A DNA stretch of 64,000 bases from Tubiluchus corallicola. Lineage: Eukaryota; Priapulida; Priapulimorpha; Priapulimorphida; Tubiluchidae. The translations under genes were made by a program, and so were the position numbers. The stretch spans positions 186,001-250,000 of the forward strand of contig JAQGDQ010000168.1 in assembly GCA_030141605.1 (NCBI GenBank), in the 5' to 3' direction. The notes beneath the pieces are model-generated. The model had not been told where the DNA came from, made no database searches, and saw only the letters and a program-made list of their open reading frames with translations. Each line of letters begins with the position of its first letter. Positions within the stretch are counted from its first letter, which is position 1. Of the stretch, positions 1-10,724 are shown piece by piece.

Positions 1-1108
1 GTGTAACGTTTCAGGTTTTAACTCCACCTATCTTCAGACTATAAATCAAATTAATTTATAAGTAACTTGAAATGATAATAGAATTAAGCTTATTAGTGAT
101 AAAACAACGAAATGTTGAGCTGATGGGTAGATATCTGTGTGTAGTATAGCAGAAGCTATCTTTGATTGTATTAAATATTGATAAGAACCACATTTTATAA
201 GAATGTAAGTAAAATATCTACTTAATAAATTTCATTCGGATGCAACAACATCGTGTACATTTTTCTTCAAAGAATATTATACATATTTCAATAAACAATT
301 AGTAATTAGACGTAAAAAGAATAAATAATTTCTCAGATTCAGCTGTAAGTTTCAAATGCTGACTTGAATTTCAAACCTTGACAGGGTAGACGTGTCTTCC
401 AGAAGAAAAAAGTTTTTATGAGAAAAAGAAATTTTACAGAAATTATTTTTGCCAGAAAAATTTATCTATTCCTAGAAAAGTTTTCGCCGGAAAAAAATTG
501 CACAGATAACTTTTTGTGCCAGAAAAATCTTCCGAAAAAGAGATTTTTGAGGATGCCACTTCCTAAAATTGTTCCCCAAAACCATTATTTCATAGAACGT
601 AGAAATTAAGTTCAGAGAAAATGTAATCCTTTTTAAAGCTCAGTTAGACATCACGCAAAAGGAACACATGATGAAAATGTTGTAGATTATTCTAATTACG
701 TGTATTGATAGATATGGACCATATGATAAAAAATTTGGTCAGCGCTTGTTAAGGCAAAAAGTAGATTTGTAACGTCAGAACGATTAGGTAGCTAACTAAG
801 GTAGAAAAAGTTGAAATAACTTCTTCAATGTTTTGTTTCACTCTGGATGAATCTTAGCAGTGTATGCCACTGAAGAAAATGAATAGAGTAATAAACCTAA
901 AAATGCAGATTTCGCTGATGAAACTTAGCGCACTTGTTCATTTTGGGACGAGCAGAGTACCTAAGCGGTTATGGTGTGTGCTTGGCTAAAAAGGTAATCA
1001 ATGCCGGACCTGGCAACTGATTGGTTGGGTGACAACTCATAAGCACTTTCTTTCTTTGCGGTGCCGAAATATTTCGTTCATTTAGTGAAGATGTACAGAG
1101 AGGAAAAT

Positions 1109-1190
1109 GGAGGGCAGAGAGAGAGAGAGGGAAGAGAGAGAGAAAAAGGTGGAGAGGGAGAAAAAGAGGACGAAAGAGGAATAGAGTGTG

Positions 1191-1247
<57 letters not shown>
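1109..1247. repeat. (GA)n microsatellite
   Basis: Purine-only GA/GAGAA-rich tract with a pure (GA)n core at about 1193-1247. It produces spurious RE-repeat and SL-repeat open frames on the two strands. Confidence 0.95.
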
Positions 1248-1249
<2 letters not shown>

Positions 1250-2619
1250 GGAGAAAAAGATAGAGGAGAGAAAGGGAGTGGTTGAAGAAATGGCGACGAA
1301 AGGAGAGAGAGCAGTAGGAAGGGAGTGGAATAGAGAAAAAGGCAAAGAGTTATGGAGAAATTGAAGGCTTTATCCTGCTAAAATAGCAAATCTTACAACT
1401 AAAAACCTGATAGTTGCCTTTTAAGGCAACTATCATTTTTCTTCCTTTCTAGAAAATGGTTTTCCACATAAAATATTTTCTGGAAAACACGTTTTCTGAG
1501 AACCCTTTACTTTTGAGGTCGGTGCTTTTGACTCTGTAAAAACTCGTGCTGACCTCTATATTTTTAATCGTTTGCTGTGTCCCTGTGATCTATTGCAAAC
1601 AACTATTGCAGTCTTTAACCTTGTGCAATTATTAAACCAATTTTCGTCATGTAAGTTAATATATTGCTCTAGAAATACTTATGTAAGGACATTATTTGTA
1701 ACTAATTATATTTGTTTAGTCTATAACTAATTCGACGGAAAAGCTCATAATAAATAAGAATAACACGAGATATCATCTAATTTGCGTACACCCGGGTGGT
1801 ACGCAAAAAACTAAGAGCCCAACCAGTACATCTTCCACCAGTTTAAATTGAATATAAACAAATAATAAAAAAAGATCGGCAAGCTTTATTTTTTGCTAGC
1901 TGCTTAAAATTTCTGTCTCTTTTGTGACCTGTTTTGAACTGTAGGGGAAAGTTAGGCGGGTCGATACAATAATCCCTCTAACAAAAGCATAGTTTCTGTT
2001 TCAAATCAATAGAGTTCTAGCAACCTATGCCTGTTCGCTGTTGCGACAGGTGCAAACTTTACCTGTTGATGAACGATGAACTTACCTTTGTTGTTACTGC
2101 AAGAGATATTGCTAGGTCAAGACCTAAAGTAAAGACAAATTTGTAATTTTACTAAAAAGAGCAAATTTCATTTCAGAGGCGCAATATATCAATTCAGCTT
2201 TTCGTAGTAGTGACGCTTGTATGAGGTGCGTCTCTTTTGACGTCTCTTTTGACACACAATATAAAACAATATAAAAAAATGCGACAAAATTGTACTGTAA
2301 ACTATCTTTAAGTGAAAAAGAAAAGGCATATACGGCTTCTAAGTACAACTTTGTAATATAAGTACCAACAACTTGTTTACTATAGTCTGTTTTCTACAAC
2401 ATCAACAGTAGTGCAGAAAACAGACTTGAGTTGAAACTAAATACTATGAATTGTGTAGTCTCTTTTGTACTGTGGTGTGTAACAGACTATTCAATACATT
2501 TTGAAAAAGAAAAGAAAATAAACTGTACGAGTTGGACTATTGGACTATGGACACGTTAAATACGAGACAGTGGATCAAATATCTGACATTGTCTGTAGAT
2601 CTTCTTATTTGTTCATTCG

Positions 2620-3195
2620 CAGGTATAGTTCTTCTTCAGATTTTTTTAGTTTTTTTTGAAAAATGACGTCAATGCTGTCATCTTGAATTCCAGAAGGCAG
2701 ATCAAAAATTCAACTCTTTCAATCGATGCAAACTCTTTCTAGTATGTTCTTATGAAGTTTCGTTGACTTCTGGAAATGAAAGGATGAAAAATTGATTACT
2801 TCAACTGATGCAGAGTTCGTTCTATTATATCCTTGTCAAGATTCATGACAATCCGTTGTGGAATCATGTAGTCATCTCATTTTTTTTCAAAAATGATATT
2901 TTTTATCGCTGCCATCTTGAATCTAAGAAACAAATAAAAAATCCGACTGCTTCAGTTAATGATGAGTTCGTGCTAGATTCTACCTTGTAAGATTTCGCGA
3001 TGATTTATTGTGAATTCGTAGAGCCTTGGCTTTTTCTGAAACGATGATATTGCTGCCATCTTGATTTCAAGGGGGCAGATCGAAAAACCGACTTCGTTGG
3101 TCGATGTCCAATTCTTTTTGGTACGTTTTTAAGAAGCGTCATGACGATCCAAAATTCACGCTGTCTTAGGTTTTTTCAAAGACGTCATCCCTAAC
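2620..3195. repeat. Degenerate ~145-bp tandem repeat, about four copies
   Basis: Aligned anchor segments recur at about 2712, 2797, 2946 and 3090. Each has a 'cttcaattgatgcagagttc'-like core followed by a variant of 'cttatgaagattcatgacgatcc'. Three copies also carry GCTG(C/T)CATCTTGA. Spacing is about 85, 149 and 144 bp, so the first unit appears truncated. The copies are well diverged, which suggests an old array. Confidence 0.65.
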
Positions 3196-3299
3196 AAGAA
3201 TAAAAAAAACTCCAGAAGATTAGCGATTTGGGGTCGAATCTCTCGACTATAAATAAGGCATTTCAGTTTGTGAAGTTTTTCATGCATATGCTATTTGTT

Positions 3300-3480
3300 T
3301 TGTCTTTTCTTTCTTAAAAAAACTGGAAAGCAACAACAGACAGAAAAACCTTGCAAGAAGAGAAAAGGATCAGAACCGATTATTTACTATTAATTGTTCA
3401 TAATCTTAATTTCAAGGATATCCATTAATAAAGCAATTGATTGATTGATTGATTAATTTTTGATTGAATAAAGCAATTAA
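3300..3480 (+). mobile_element. Possible LINE 3' end with ATTG-repeat tail
   Basis: An A-rich stretch leads into 'attaataaagcaattgatt' and then several ATTG/ATTGATT repeats. CR1/L2-type LINEs commonly end in short tandem repeats like this. No coding remnant is readable, so the call rests on the tail alone. Confidence 0.3.
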
Positions 3481-4288
3481 CACACAATATTGAATCTCTG
3501 GAACAAAAGGAGTTTTGAAAGGAAGAAAACCCGAAAAATCGGGCTCAAACTGGATTTGTACCAGGTACCAGAGCTGAGCTTGAATTGTTTACGATACTTT
3601 ACTGTCATCGCTTGTCCTACTGACCTTTATATTATATTATGATAGGTAACCTAATCTCTAATTACAATGACCACGTTGGATCGGATCACAAAGAATAATT
3701 TATTGAACTTTTAGTTGTCTCGGTAATGGTGTTGCGTGGTGGTAATTTTCATCATAGAGTCATCTTGTTCGTAAAATATTTAGTCACATATACTATTTTA
3801 TCTGTTTATGATTGCTAGCGGCAATAATAACACAAAAATCCCACATGATTGCCCAAGCCAAGGCAAGAAAAACCAGTCAGAAAGACGACACGACGACAAT
3901 GAAAATTTCCCGATCTTGAGCCACTAAATAGAGCAAAACTAATTGAGTTAGATAATTAACGTCTCTCGCAGCAGGATCCACTAATCACAAGTTTCGTCCA
4001 CCAGCCCACCGCTAACATTGCAGTTCTGAGAAGTTATGAGAATTGTTCTCCAATTCTTTATTACTTAGTATTTTTTGCAAACTTCTTCATTGATCCTAAT
4101 GATGACGACAGTGACGACAATGAGTAGGATGAAGACGGTGGTGAGAATAATGGCGCGACCAGAATAAATTGGGTGATTATAAAGGAGAATATTTACAGTT
4201 TACAAAGGGGATGTTCAAAGTGTTAGGAATCGTTTGACACAATGAGACTGAGTTAAATAAGACTCACGGTCTGTTATTGAATTTTCAG

Positions 4289-7146
4289 ATAAAAATGTAA
4301 TGGTGCTATTGGATCTCGCTGATAAATACAAAATGGTGGAAGTAAACAGACGATGTGAGACTTGCTTGTTGTCAAGGAAACCAAGTGTGACTCTTCTTGT
4401 TACGGCTCAAACCTACCGCTTAAATTCTCTGTTAGAAAAATGCATAACTTCATTGCGTCACCGAACATTCAGGTAAAGGTCTACGTGGCACTTTTATATT
4501 TTTCCTTTACTTGTGATAACTGCTACTTAATAATCACGTGCGGATCTCAGTACAAAGGGCATTCGTAAAAAACGCACTAAAGCAATACAAATTTAGAGAA
4601 GCTGAAAAACGTTTGTTCTTCCACGGGCACTCGACTTTCTACTTTCCGGGCAGATGTGTTATTCACTACACGCGTCTTATCGCAATTGGCAACTTTAGAA
4701 GCTATTGAAAACTTGTCGCGTCTACCACTAGAGATTTTAATATGTGTTATGAAGCCCTATGGTAATGACGAGTTCAATTATATCTTACTTCTTTAATATT
4801 TTTACAAATGCACTGCTTGCGGTCTTGCTGGCTAGCTCATTGTATGAAGGAACGAAACTGGCACAATTTGCGTAATTACGTAGTAACCGGGCAGCTGATT
4901 AAGCCATTATAAAACTAAAAAGTGTAGCTTAGGAAAAAGTATGAGTATTTTCTGAACTCTAATGTATATGCAGAAGTTAAAAACGTTTGCCGATTAATAC
5001 AGCGAAAAACAAAATTGTCGTAAAAGCTATGCTTCAAGATACAACGTCAAACTGTCAGTGTCTTTCAGTGCAAGGTCCAATTGTGATTCTAATTTTACTA
5101 ACCTTATACTAATTTACAATTCTTGTTTTTAGAGATTTGCAGAGAGAAAAGAGATTCAAGGAAATAAGTGATGACAATATGGTTAAGCTTTTCAGCCAAA
5201 AAATCAAACAACTGGAAACGAAGACAACAGTTGCTCAACAGAAAGAGAAAATTCAAAATGAAAAATTTGAAGAAATGCAAAGAATGTTCAACGAAATTAA
5301 GGTCCTTAGTCAAAAGCCTACCGCGGGAGGGCAGCGTGAACGTGAGGACATAATCCGGAAGTGTGACCGTGCCATGGACATCCTTCGGCAAGCTGTGCCG
5401 GAAATATCGCGGTCCTCACTCGATGAAGATGGACAGTTTTCACACGAAGACTTGTCTACAATACTAGATCCCGATGACTACGACATGAATGACGATGAAG
5501 AACGCAATCAATTGCAACAAGCGCTAGAAGACGTTGATAATTACAATAACGAGTTAGATGATGGTTCTAGTCTATTTGAAAATAAAGAAAGTGAGGAAAG
5601 TGGCTACGGCTCTAAACAATCCCGGCCTTCAACAACGACGATAAGTGATCGCAAAACACCCAACACTTTGAACTGGGATGGTCCAATTAAGATTCCAGAC
5701 GATGAAGGTGGTAGTTCACTGGGCGGATCAGAAGAAAACTTACCAGAATCGTCGTCGAACGTATTGATAACTAAAGATGACATGGCTATAGACGAGCCTG
5801 AAAAAACTGATCTAGTAGAGAGTCGTCCAAATTCTACGGCAGGACGCATTGAAAGTGCAAAGTTTCGGGCAAACACAGAAAGTGAAGGACTTGAAACATT
5901 GCAAACTAGCGTCGCCAGCAGAGGTCCTTCCAGAGTTGCCGACGACGGCAGGGCAAAGTCTCAAGCTTTGACTAAAGACGACTTTTTCGATAACGAAGAG
6001 GAAACAAATAACCAGAATAACAACAGTCTAAAAATTCAGGAGACTGAGAAACCAAATAGCGGCATCAGAACAGATATATCAAACACGCATGAAGGCACAA
6101 ATGACAGTGCTTACTCCTTTATCCATGGTAAGTACGAAAACACTGCAGGAACAGACGAGTTTGGGTTTGGGTCGCAACGTGACCTACATGATATACGAGA
6201 GGAAGAAAAAGACGACGAGAGGAACAGAGGAATAGAGTTACAATCTCAAAGTGATGCGACCAATTCTGAAAGTTCTGATTACGAGGATACGACTGCCGAA
6301 GAAGAAGAGAATGATCTTGAAAATCCTGTCTCAAGATTTGAAAATGAGTTAGACAAACATCAACAAGATGAAATGGATGAAGAATTTATAAAAGCAACAA
6401 CTGAAGAACCGACTAATATTCCAGAGAAATACAAAGAGAATCTGCTGGGAACAGGCGATAAAATATTCACGGCTAAACCATTCAATGACAGACTTAAAAG
6501 TTTGAATGAAAATCAAATGGACAGAACAAGTTATCAGAAAACCCCTTTACCAGATCCCAAGGCGAGTGAAATAAAAGAAGAAATATTCGGACGGGAAGGA
6601 CACAAAAACAGTGCTGCTAGAAAAACCGAAGAAGAAATAGATATCTTGTTAGGACTGAGAAAAATCTCAGGAGAGGAAAGTCAAAATGTAGCTGCTACTC
6701 AGAATGTAAAAAACGAACGCAAAGGAAGAGAGAGTGTCATATCTTTGCGGCAAGCTCTTGATAGTAGGACAGAGGCTGGTCCTAGTCGCACAGGTCTTGG
6801 GAATGCTTCACAACATCAACTAAAATCTCGATTTCCTCCACTATCAAAATCAGAGTCGAACCTGGAACCTACTTGGCTTGAGGAACTTAAGGGCGGTACC
6901 ACCAAGCATACTGGTCGACGCTACTCTTATGCTAATGTACCTGAATGGTTGCATCAGAACAACGTCAATCCAAGAGATGATGTGGATCTAGAATCACTCA
7001 AGGACGAATTCCATTTGGGACGACGAGCTCGCAGTTCAGAAGAGAAGACAACCGAATCAGACGTGCTACCATCGCTAGAACAGAATCAGAAAACAACTGG
7101 ACAATCAACACCAGAAGTTTTGCCAGGCAAAGCTTTGCGATACTAA
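4289..7146 (+). CDS. BTB/POZ-domain protein with long acidic disordered tail (3' part of gene)
   Basis: Two exons, 4289-4472 and 5133-7146 (stop TAA). Exon 4289 follows a pyrimidine-rich acceptor (attgaattttcag) and ends in CAG|GTAAAG. The second follows a TACTAAT branch-like site and tttttag. Phases agree: the first exon ends with two bases of the codon completed by the next. The first exon reads LLDLADKYKMVEVNRRCETC and then AQTYRLNSLLEKC, the pattern of the last helices of a BTB/POZ domain and the helices after it, as in invertebrate BTB proteins that act as Cullin-3 adaptors or oligomerisation modules. The second starts with a Lys/Glu-rich coiled coil of about 60 residues and continues for some 600 residues rich in Asp, Glu, Ser and Asn, likely disordered. 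It ends with WLEEL, RRYSYANVPEWL and KALRY. About 731 residues are visible. The BTB N-terminal half was not found, so the gene is partial here. The tail family is not recognised. Confidence 0.8.
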
Positions 7147-7319
7147 ATGATGCAAATTAAAATTTCATTTTGTTTCATAATCTTTTGTGTGGAGTTTTTA
7201 TTGTATAATGAGCTAAAATATGTTTGTTTGGGATGTAAACAGTTAGAGTTTTGATTATTAGGGCCACTTGAATGAATCGTATCCTAAACGTACTTAACAG
7301 ACTTTAATAACGGATTTGT

Positions 7320-7382
7320 AATAAAACAAATAGTTCATGCATCGTTATTATCAAAAGCTGTAAACAAATTCTTGAAAATAAA
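7320..7382 (+). terminator. Polyadenylation signals of the BTB gene
   Basis: Two AATAAA hexamers, 7320-7325 and 7377-7382, lie 174 and 231 nt after the stop codon on the coding strand. Either would give a compact 3' UTR. Confidence 0.6.
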
Positions 7383-8543
7383 TGTAGAAATGCACGTGTA
7401 CAGAAGACAGCAAATGTTTAAGGGCTTACACCTTAGGTATTTGTGATACTGTGATACTTACGGCACTTTGTGATATTAGAACACACAATTTTGATGAATA
7501 AAGAAATGTTTGCTTATCGGCCAATAGTCAGTCAGTTAACCAATCAGTCTTTGTGTATAGATTACAAGGAGCTCTCTCACTTATACTTTAACCATTTAGA
7601 TTTTAACCGTTTTGAACTTTCTATTTTGCTGTATCACGAAGTAATATGCTACAATAATATTAGTAATTGAAATATTTTTACCCCAGTTTTAAGTTTACAT
7701 GTAGAAAAAGTCTGAAGCTTTGAATAACAGTTAACTTCTTCGTTGAAGAGATACAACTATGTGAATAATGATGAAAATAATGATATACTTTTGCATTCTG
7801 AATTGCAAAGAATTAGATAACTATTTTAATTTCCTTTTGTGTAAGTGCCGTCGTTACCGATTTTACTCATTTTATCATTGCGTTTTGTCAGCGTTTAATG
7901 TCTAAGTTATTTAAAGATAAATTAACGGCCCATACTTGAGGGCAAATAAATCAATAATTTAATTTGGCAGTAAAACACTATGTTTTTGTTTGAACGAATT
8001 TCGACTAGGTCTACTGTACAGATTAATTTGCTACGAGAACTGAAAAACTAAACACAAGAATAATAGGAAGAATGAGATGTAGAAAAGTATTTGTTATTTA
8101 ATAGAAGATTAACGTCGTTGAAAAATGCTTTATCTGCTTGTAACGACGTAGCTTATATTATTCGGTACAATAATTTTATAGTACCAAGAAACCTCAGTTC
8201 ATTGTACTAATTTTGCATTCTGATCATGATTTATTTCACCTCATCGAATGCTGTTCCGACTTTCGATGAGGATTCGCGAAAGTTTCAAAATGACTTACAA
8301 GGACACATACCCAGTATAGCAACCCACCCAATGTCAAAAATTTTTTTTGTCTATTTATTGACCGGAAAAGCTTCAAGTTATAAATTGAAATCCTTTATGC
8401 AAGTTAAAAACCGGAATCCTGTACATTTTGAAAATGCGGTCGCACTAGCTAAGTCAGTGATTACGATAGTTAATCAACGCAAAGCTTCTTTAGTAAATAA
8501 ATGAGTTGTTGTGAGGTTGTTAGCAGGCAAAAGTTTATAATTC

Positions 8544-8599
<56 letters not shown>

Positions 8600-9588
8600 G
8601 AGAAACAGAATAGTGTCTTTATAGTAAGCGCCTCATAACTGCCTACGGTTGTCTTTTTGTCTGTCATTGATCAGTATGTTTCGGTTTTTATAATATTCAT
8701 TACCTCATACATTTCACATATTTTAAGGGCAGTTTTCAGATAACTCCCTTGAAGCAAGCTTAGATTCGGTTCCGTTCGAAAAATGGCGTGCGGCTATCCG
8801 ACACGTTATCACGGTCGATTATAGCTCTAGGCGTTTAGTAAATTCTTGTTTTGCCGACCAGTTTTAGAACGTTCACTAGCTTGGTGTTTAGCTTGTCAGT
8901 CGAACGTGAATTTAAAATGCTGACGGTGTTTACCTGTTTGAAACATCGTGCCAATCGTATAAGTATGCCGTAATTGCGCAGACGAAACATTGGTGTCAAC
9001 TTAAGAAAGTTTTTTGTTTGGAAGTCCGTACTTGTAAGCTAGGAGCCATAGTCAGTGCTTTCGCCGCGGGGATAATTTCTTTTGTTGATTTTGCGTCACA
9101 GTCTTTAGTTCAGCGAGTGACATTGTTCTTTTCCATGGTGTAGTTTTGTGTTTGCAAACCTAGTAAGTAAATTATAGCCTGCAGCAGCAGACACCGTAAA
9201 AAGAAAATAATTTAGATTCATTATCGTCAGAAATCTGCTTCAGTAATTTTCATGGTAGCAGATCACTTGCAACAGGTTGGTTATCTTTAGATTTTTACAA
9301 ATGTACCTAAGAAAAAATACACATAAGCGTTTATTTTTTCGTGAATCATGTCATGAAATTGTTATTGTATGCAAATTTATGACTTTGCGCTAGCTTGGTT
9401 GTCGCAGTTTTTTTGGCAACAATAATAGAAGTGTAGAGCGAGTATAATGAATATAATTATATTGTAAGTTTTTATATTTGCTCATTCCGAACTCAGAAAG
9501 CTGGGTATCTGTAATTTTAAAAGTGATTAACCATTAATTATTAGTTTAAAGTTGCCTCGACTAACTATTCGTTTCAACCTCCATTACA
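7383..9588. other. Intergenic stretch with a GA microsatellite
   Basis: AT-rich DNA without a supported gene. A (GA)n tract is at about 8549-8596. The segment 8750-9130 is less AT-rich and has an ATGGCG-containing stretch that could be the promoter or 5' UTR exon of the downstream four-TM gene, but no core promoter element is clear. A weak 92-codon open frame at 8226-8504 was not accepted as a gene. Confidence 0.5.
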
Positions 9589-9589
9589 G

Positions 9590-9673
9590 ATGTTTCTTGT
9601 CTTCACGTGGACGTTTTTAATACTTACCAAAAGTTATGGTTTAATCGGTCTACAAAACATAAACTTGTTGTGA
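9590..9673 (+). other. Upstream ORF in the 5' UTR of the four-TM gene
   Basis: An apparent 3' splice site (cctccattacag, AG at 9588-9589) is followed immediately by ATG. This opens a 27-codon frame starting MFLVFTWTFLILT and stopping at 9671-9673, 24 nt before the main ATG at 9698. The peptide is hydrophobic. It could be a regulatory uORF or simply 5' UTR. Its position right at an exon edge means the ATG exists only in the spliced message. Confidence 0.4.
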
Positions 9674-9697
9674 ATTTAGCATAAAGAAATATTCAAA

Positions 9698-10405
9698 ATG
9701 TGTTTTAAAGATGGAATAGCTGATTTTGACACCGCTTCGAAGGAACCGGCACCGAAATTCCAGCAACATTTGTATCTTGTGTACAAAAGCTCCATTCCGC
9801 ACATGATTGGCAGTGTCATCGTTGTCGCTGTCGCTGCCGCCACGGGTATATTGAAATTAGTAGAACTATCGCTATATAGTTACTGGTTTAACTCCATGAA
9901 TGTGAAATTTCCGTATTTTGGTGCTATCATAATGGACTTCGTGTGTGTTGTTCTGGCGTTTTTCGTCTGCTTAGTGGCAGCAATTATGACATTGAAAACC
10001 AAACCGCTGGACATCAACAGTGACCTAAAGCCCCTCCATGTGGCTTTTAAATGGTCAGTGGCGTCCACGATCTGTGCAATACTAATCGCTATTTTCAGTT
10101 TTTGGCATTTCGTCGTGTTATTGATTCATTTTCGATTATATTGGTTTTATTACGCTCTGATTGGACTCTACCTGGGCATATTGTTAGGTTGCATCGTGAT
10201 AATAGATGGCTCTGTTCAGTGCTGTGTAAAAGCCCGCGCCGCCTGGCGGGAATTGAGTACAAATGAACTAACTGTGGAATTGCAGCCAGCGGAAATTGTT
10301 TTTCCTCCCGCTGATCTCACGTTTCCACATCCGGCTGATCCGAGGGATTTAAACAGAGCTTATTATGATAATTTGCCTGGTCGAATAAATATGGCTTATT
10401 TGTAG
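9698..10405 (+). CDS. Four-transmembrane protein, family not recognised
   Basis: Uninterrupted 235-codon frame with a good initiation context (A at -3, caaaATG) and stop TAG. The N-terminus is about 35 polar residues with cysteine at position 2. Four hydrophobic segments follow at roughly 36-58 (IGSVIVVAVAAATGILKLV), 74-97, 118-143 and 147-170. The C-terminal tail is about 65 residues and Pro-rich, with FPPADLTFPHPADP and a Tyr-rich end (RAYYDNLPGRINMAYL). TM1/TM2 are joined by a short Tyr/Trp-containing loop and TM2/TM3 by a basic segment, giving a small 4TM topology with both ends probably cytosolic. I see no claudin WGLW-type or tetraspanin CCG motif. The coding region has no intron; at least one 5' UTR intron is likely because of the acceptor at 9589. 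The gene is probably real, function unknown. Confidence 0.8.
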   Translation: MCFKDGIADFDTASKEPAPKFQQHLYLVYKSSIPHMIGSVIVVAVAAATGILKLVELSLYSYWFNSMNVKFPYFGAIIMDFVCVVLAFFVCLVAAIMTLKTKPLDINSDLKPLHVAFKWSVASTICAILIAIFSFWHFVVLLIHFRLYWFYYALIGLYLGILLGCIVIIDGSVQCCVKARAAWRELSTNELTVELQPAEIVFPPADLTFPHPADPRDLNRAYYDNLPGRINMAYL

Positions 10406-10718
10406 CTATTTCACTTGTTAACACCTTTCACTTTTAGGCTTTGCTGGTAGTCTTGGATAAGACGACGCATTGCTTATAACATTGCGTTTTATGCGGATAA
10501 ATTGGATTATACTTAGAGTGTCGCAATCTTGATACTATTTTTATTTCGGCATTTCAGGATCAAGATCGAAGCCAATCCGTGATCAGGAGATAGGCTTTGT
10601 CAAACTATGTCATTGTAATTGTCTAATCTAATCTAAACTACGTCATCTTAAAATGAAAATTTTCATCTTGTACTCATGCGACGTACTCATGCGTTATGCG
10701 TGTATATAACACAGGCAA

Positions 10719-10724
10719 ATTAAA
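10719..10724 (+). terminator. Candidate poly(A) signal (ATTAAA) of the four-TM gene
   Basis: ATTAAA on the coding strand about 315 nt downstream of the stop. No AATAAA was seen closer. Confidence 0.35.

Larger units (their letters stand above)
1..4288. other. Non-coding stretch upstream of the BTB exons
   Basis: No convincing coding exon was found in this stretch. It holds an A/T-rich low-complexity block with recurrent TTTTnnnAGAAAA motifs (about 390-560), a GA microsatellite (1109-1247), a degenerate ~145-bp tandem repeat (about 2620-3195) and a LINE-like tail with ATTGATTGATTG (about 3415-3470). It is probably intron of the BTB gene and/or intergenic DNA. The missing 5' exons of that gene either lie to the left of the window or are too short for me to recognise. 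Confidence 0.5.

Noticed and set aside
418-609. 63-codon plus frame near the left edge
   Set aside because: Comes from A/T-rich internal repeats (GCCAGAAAAAT); no gene-like features.
1061-1345. RE-repeat (+) and SL-repeat (-) frames
   Set aside because: GA microsatellite translated; likewise 8470-8667, 60579-60848 and 63631-63946.
8226-8504. 92-codon plus frame
   Set aside because: No family features, AT-rich random composition, no splice partners.
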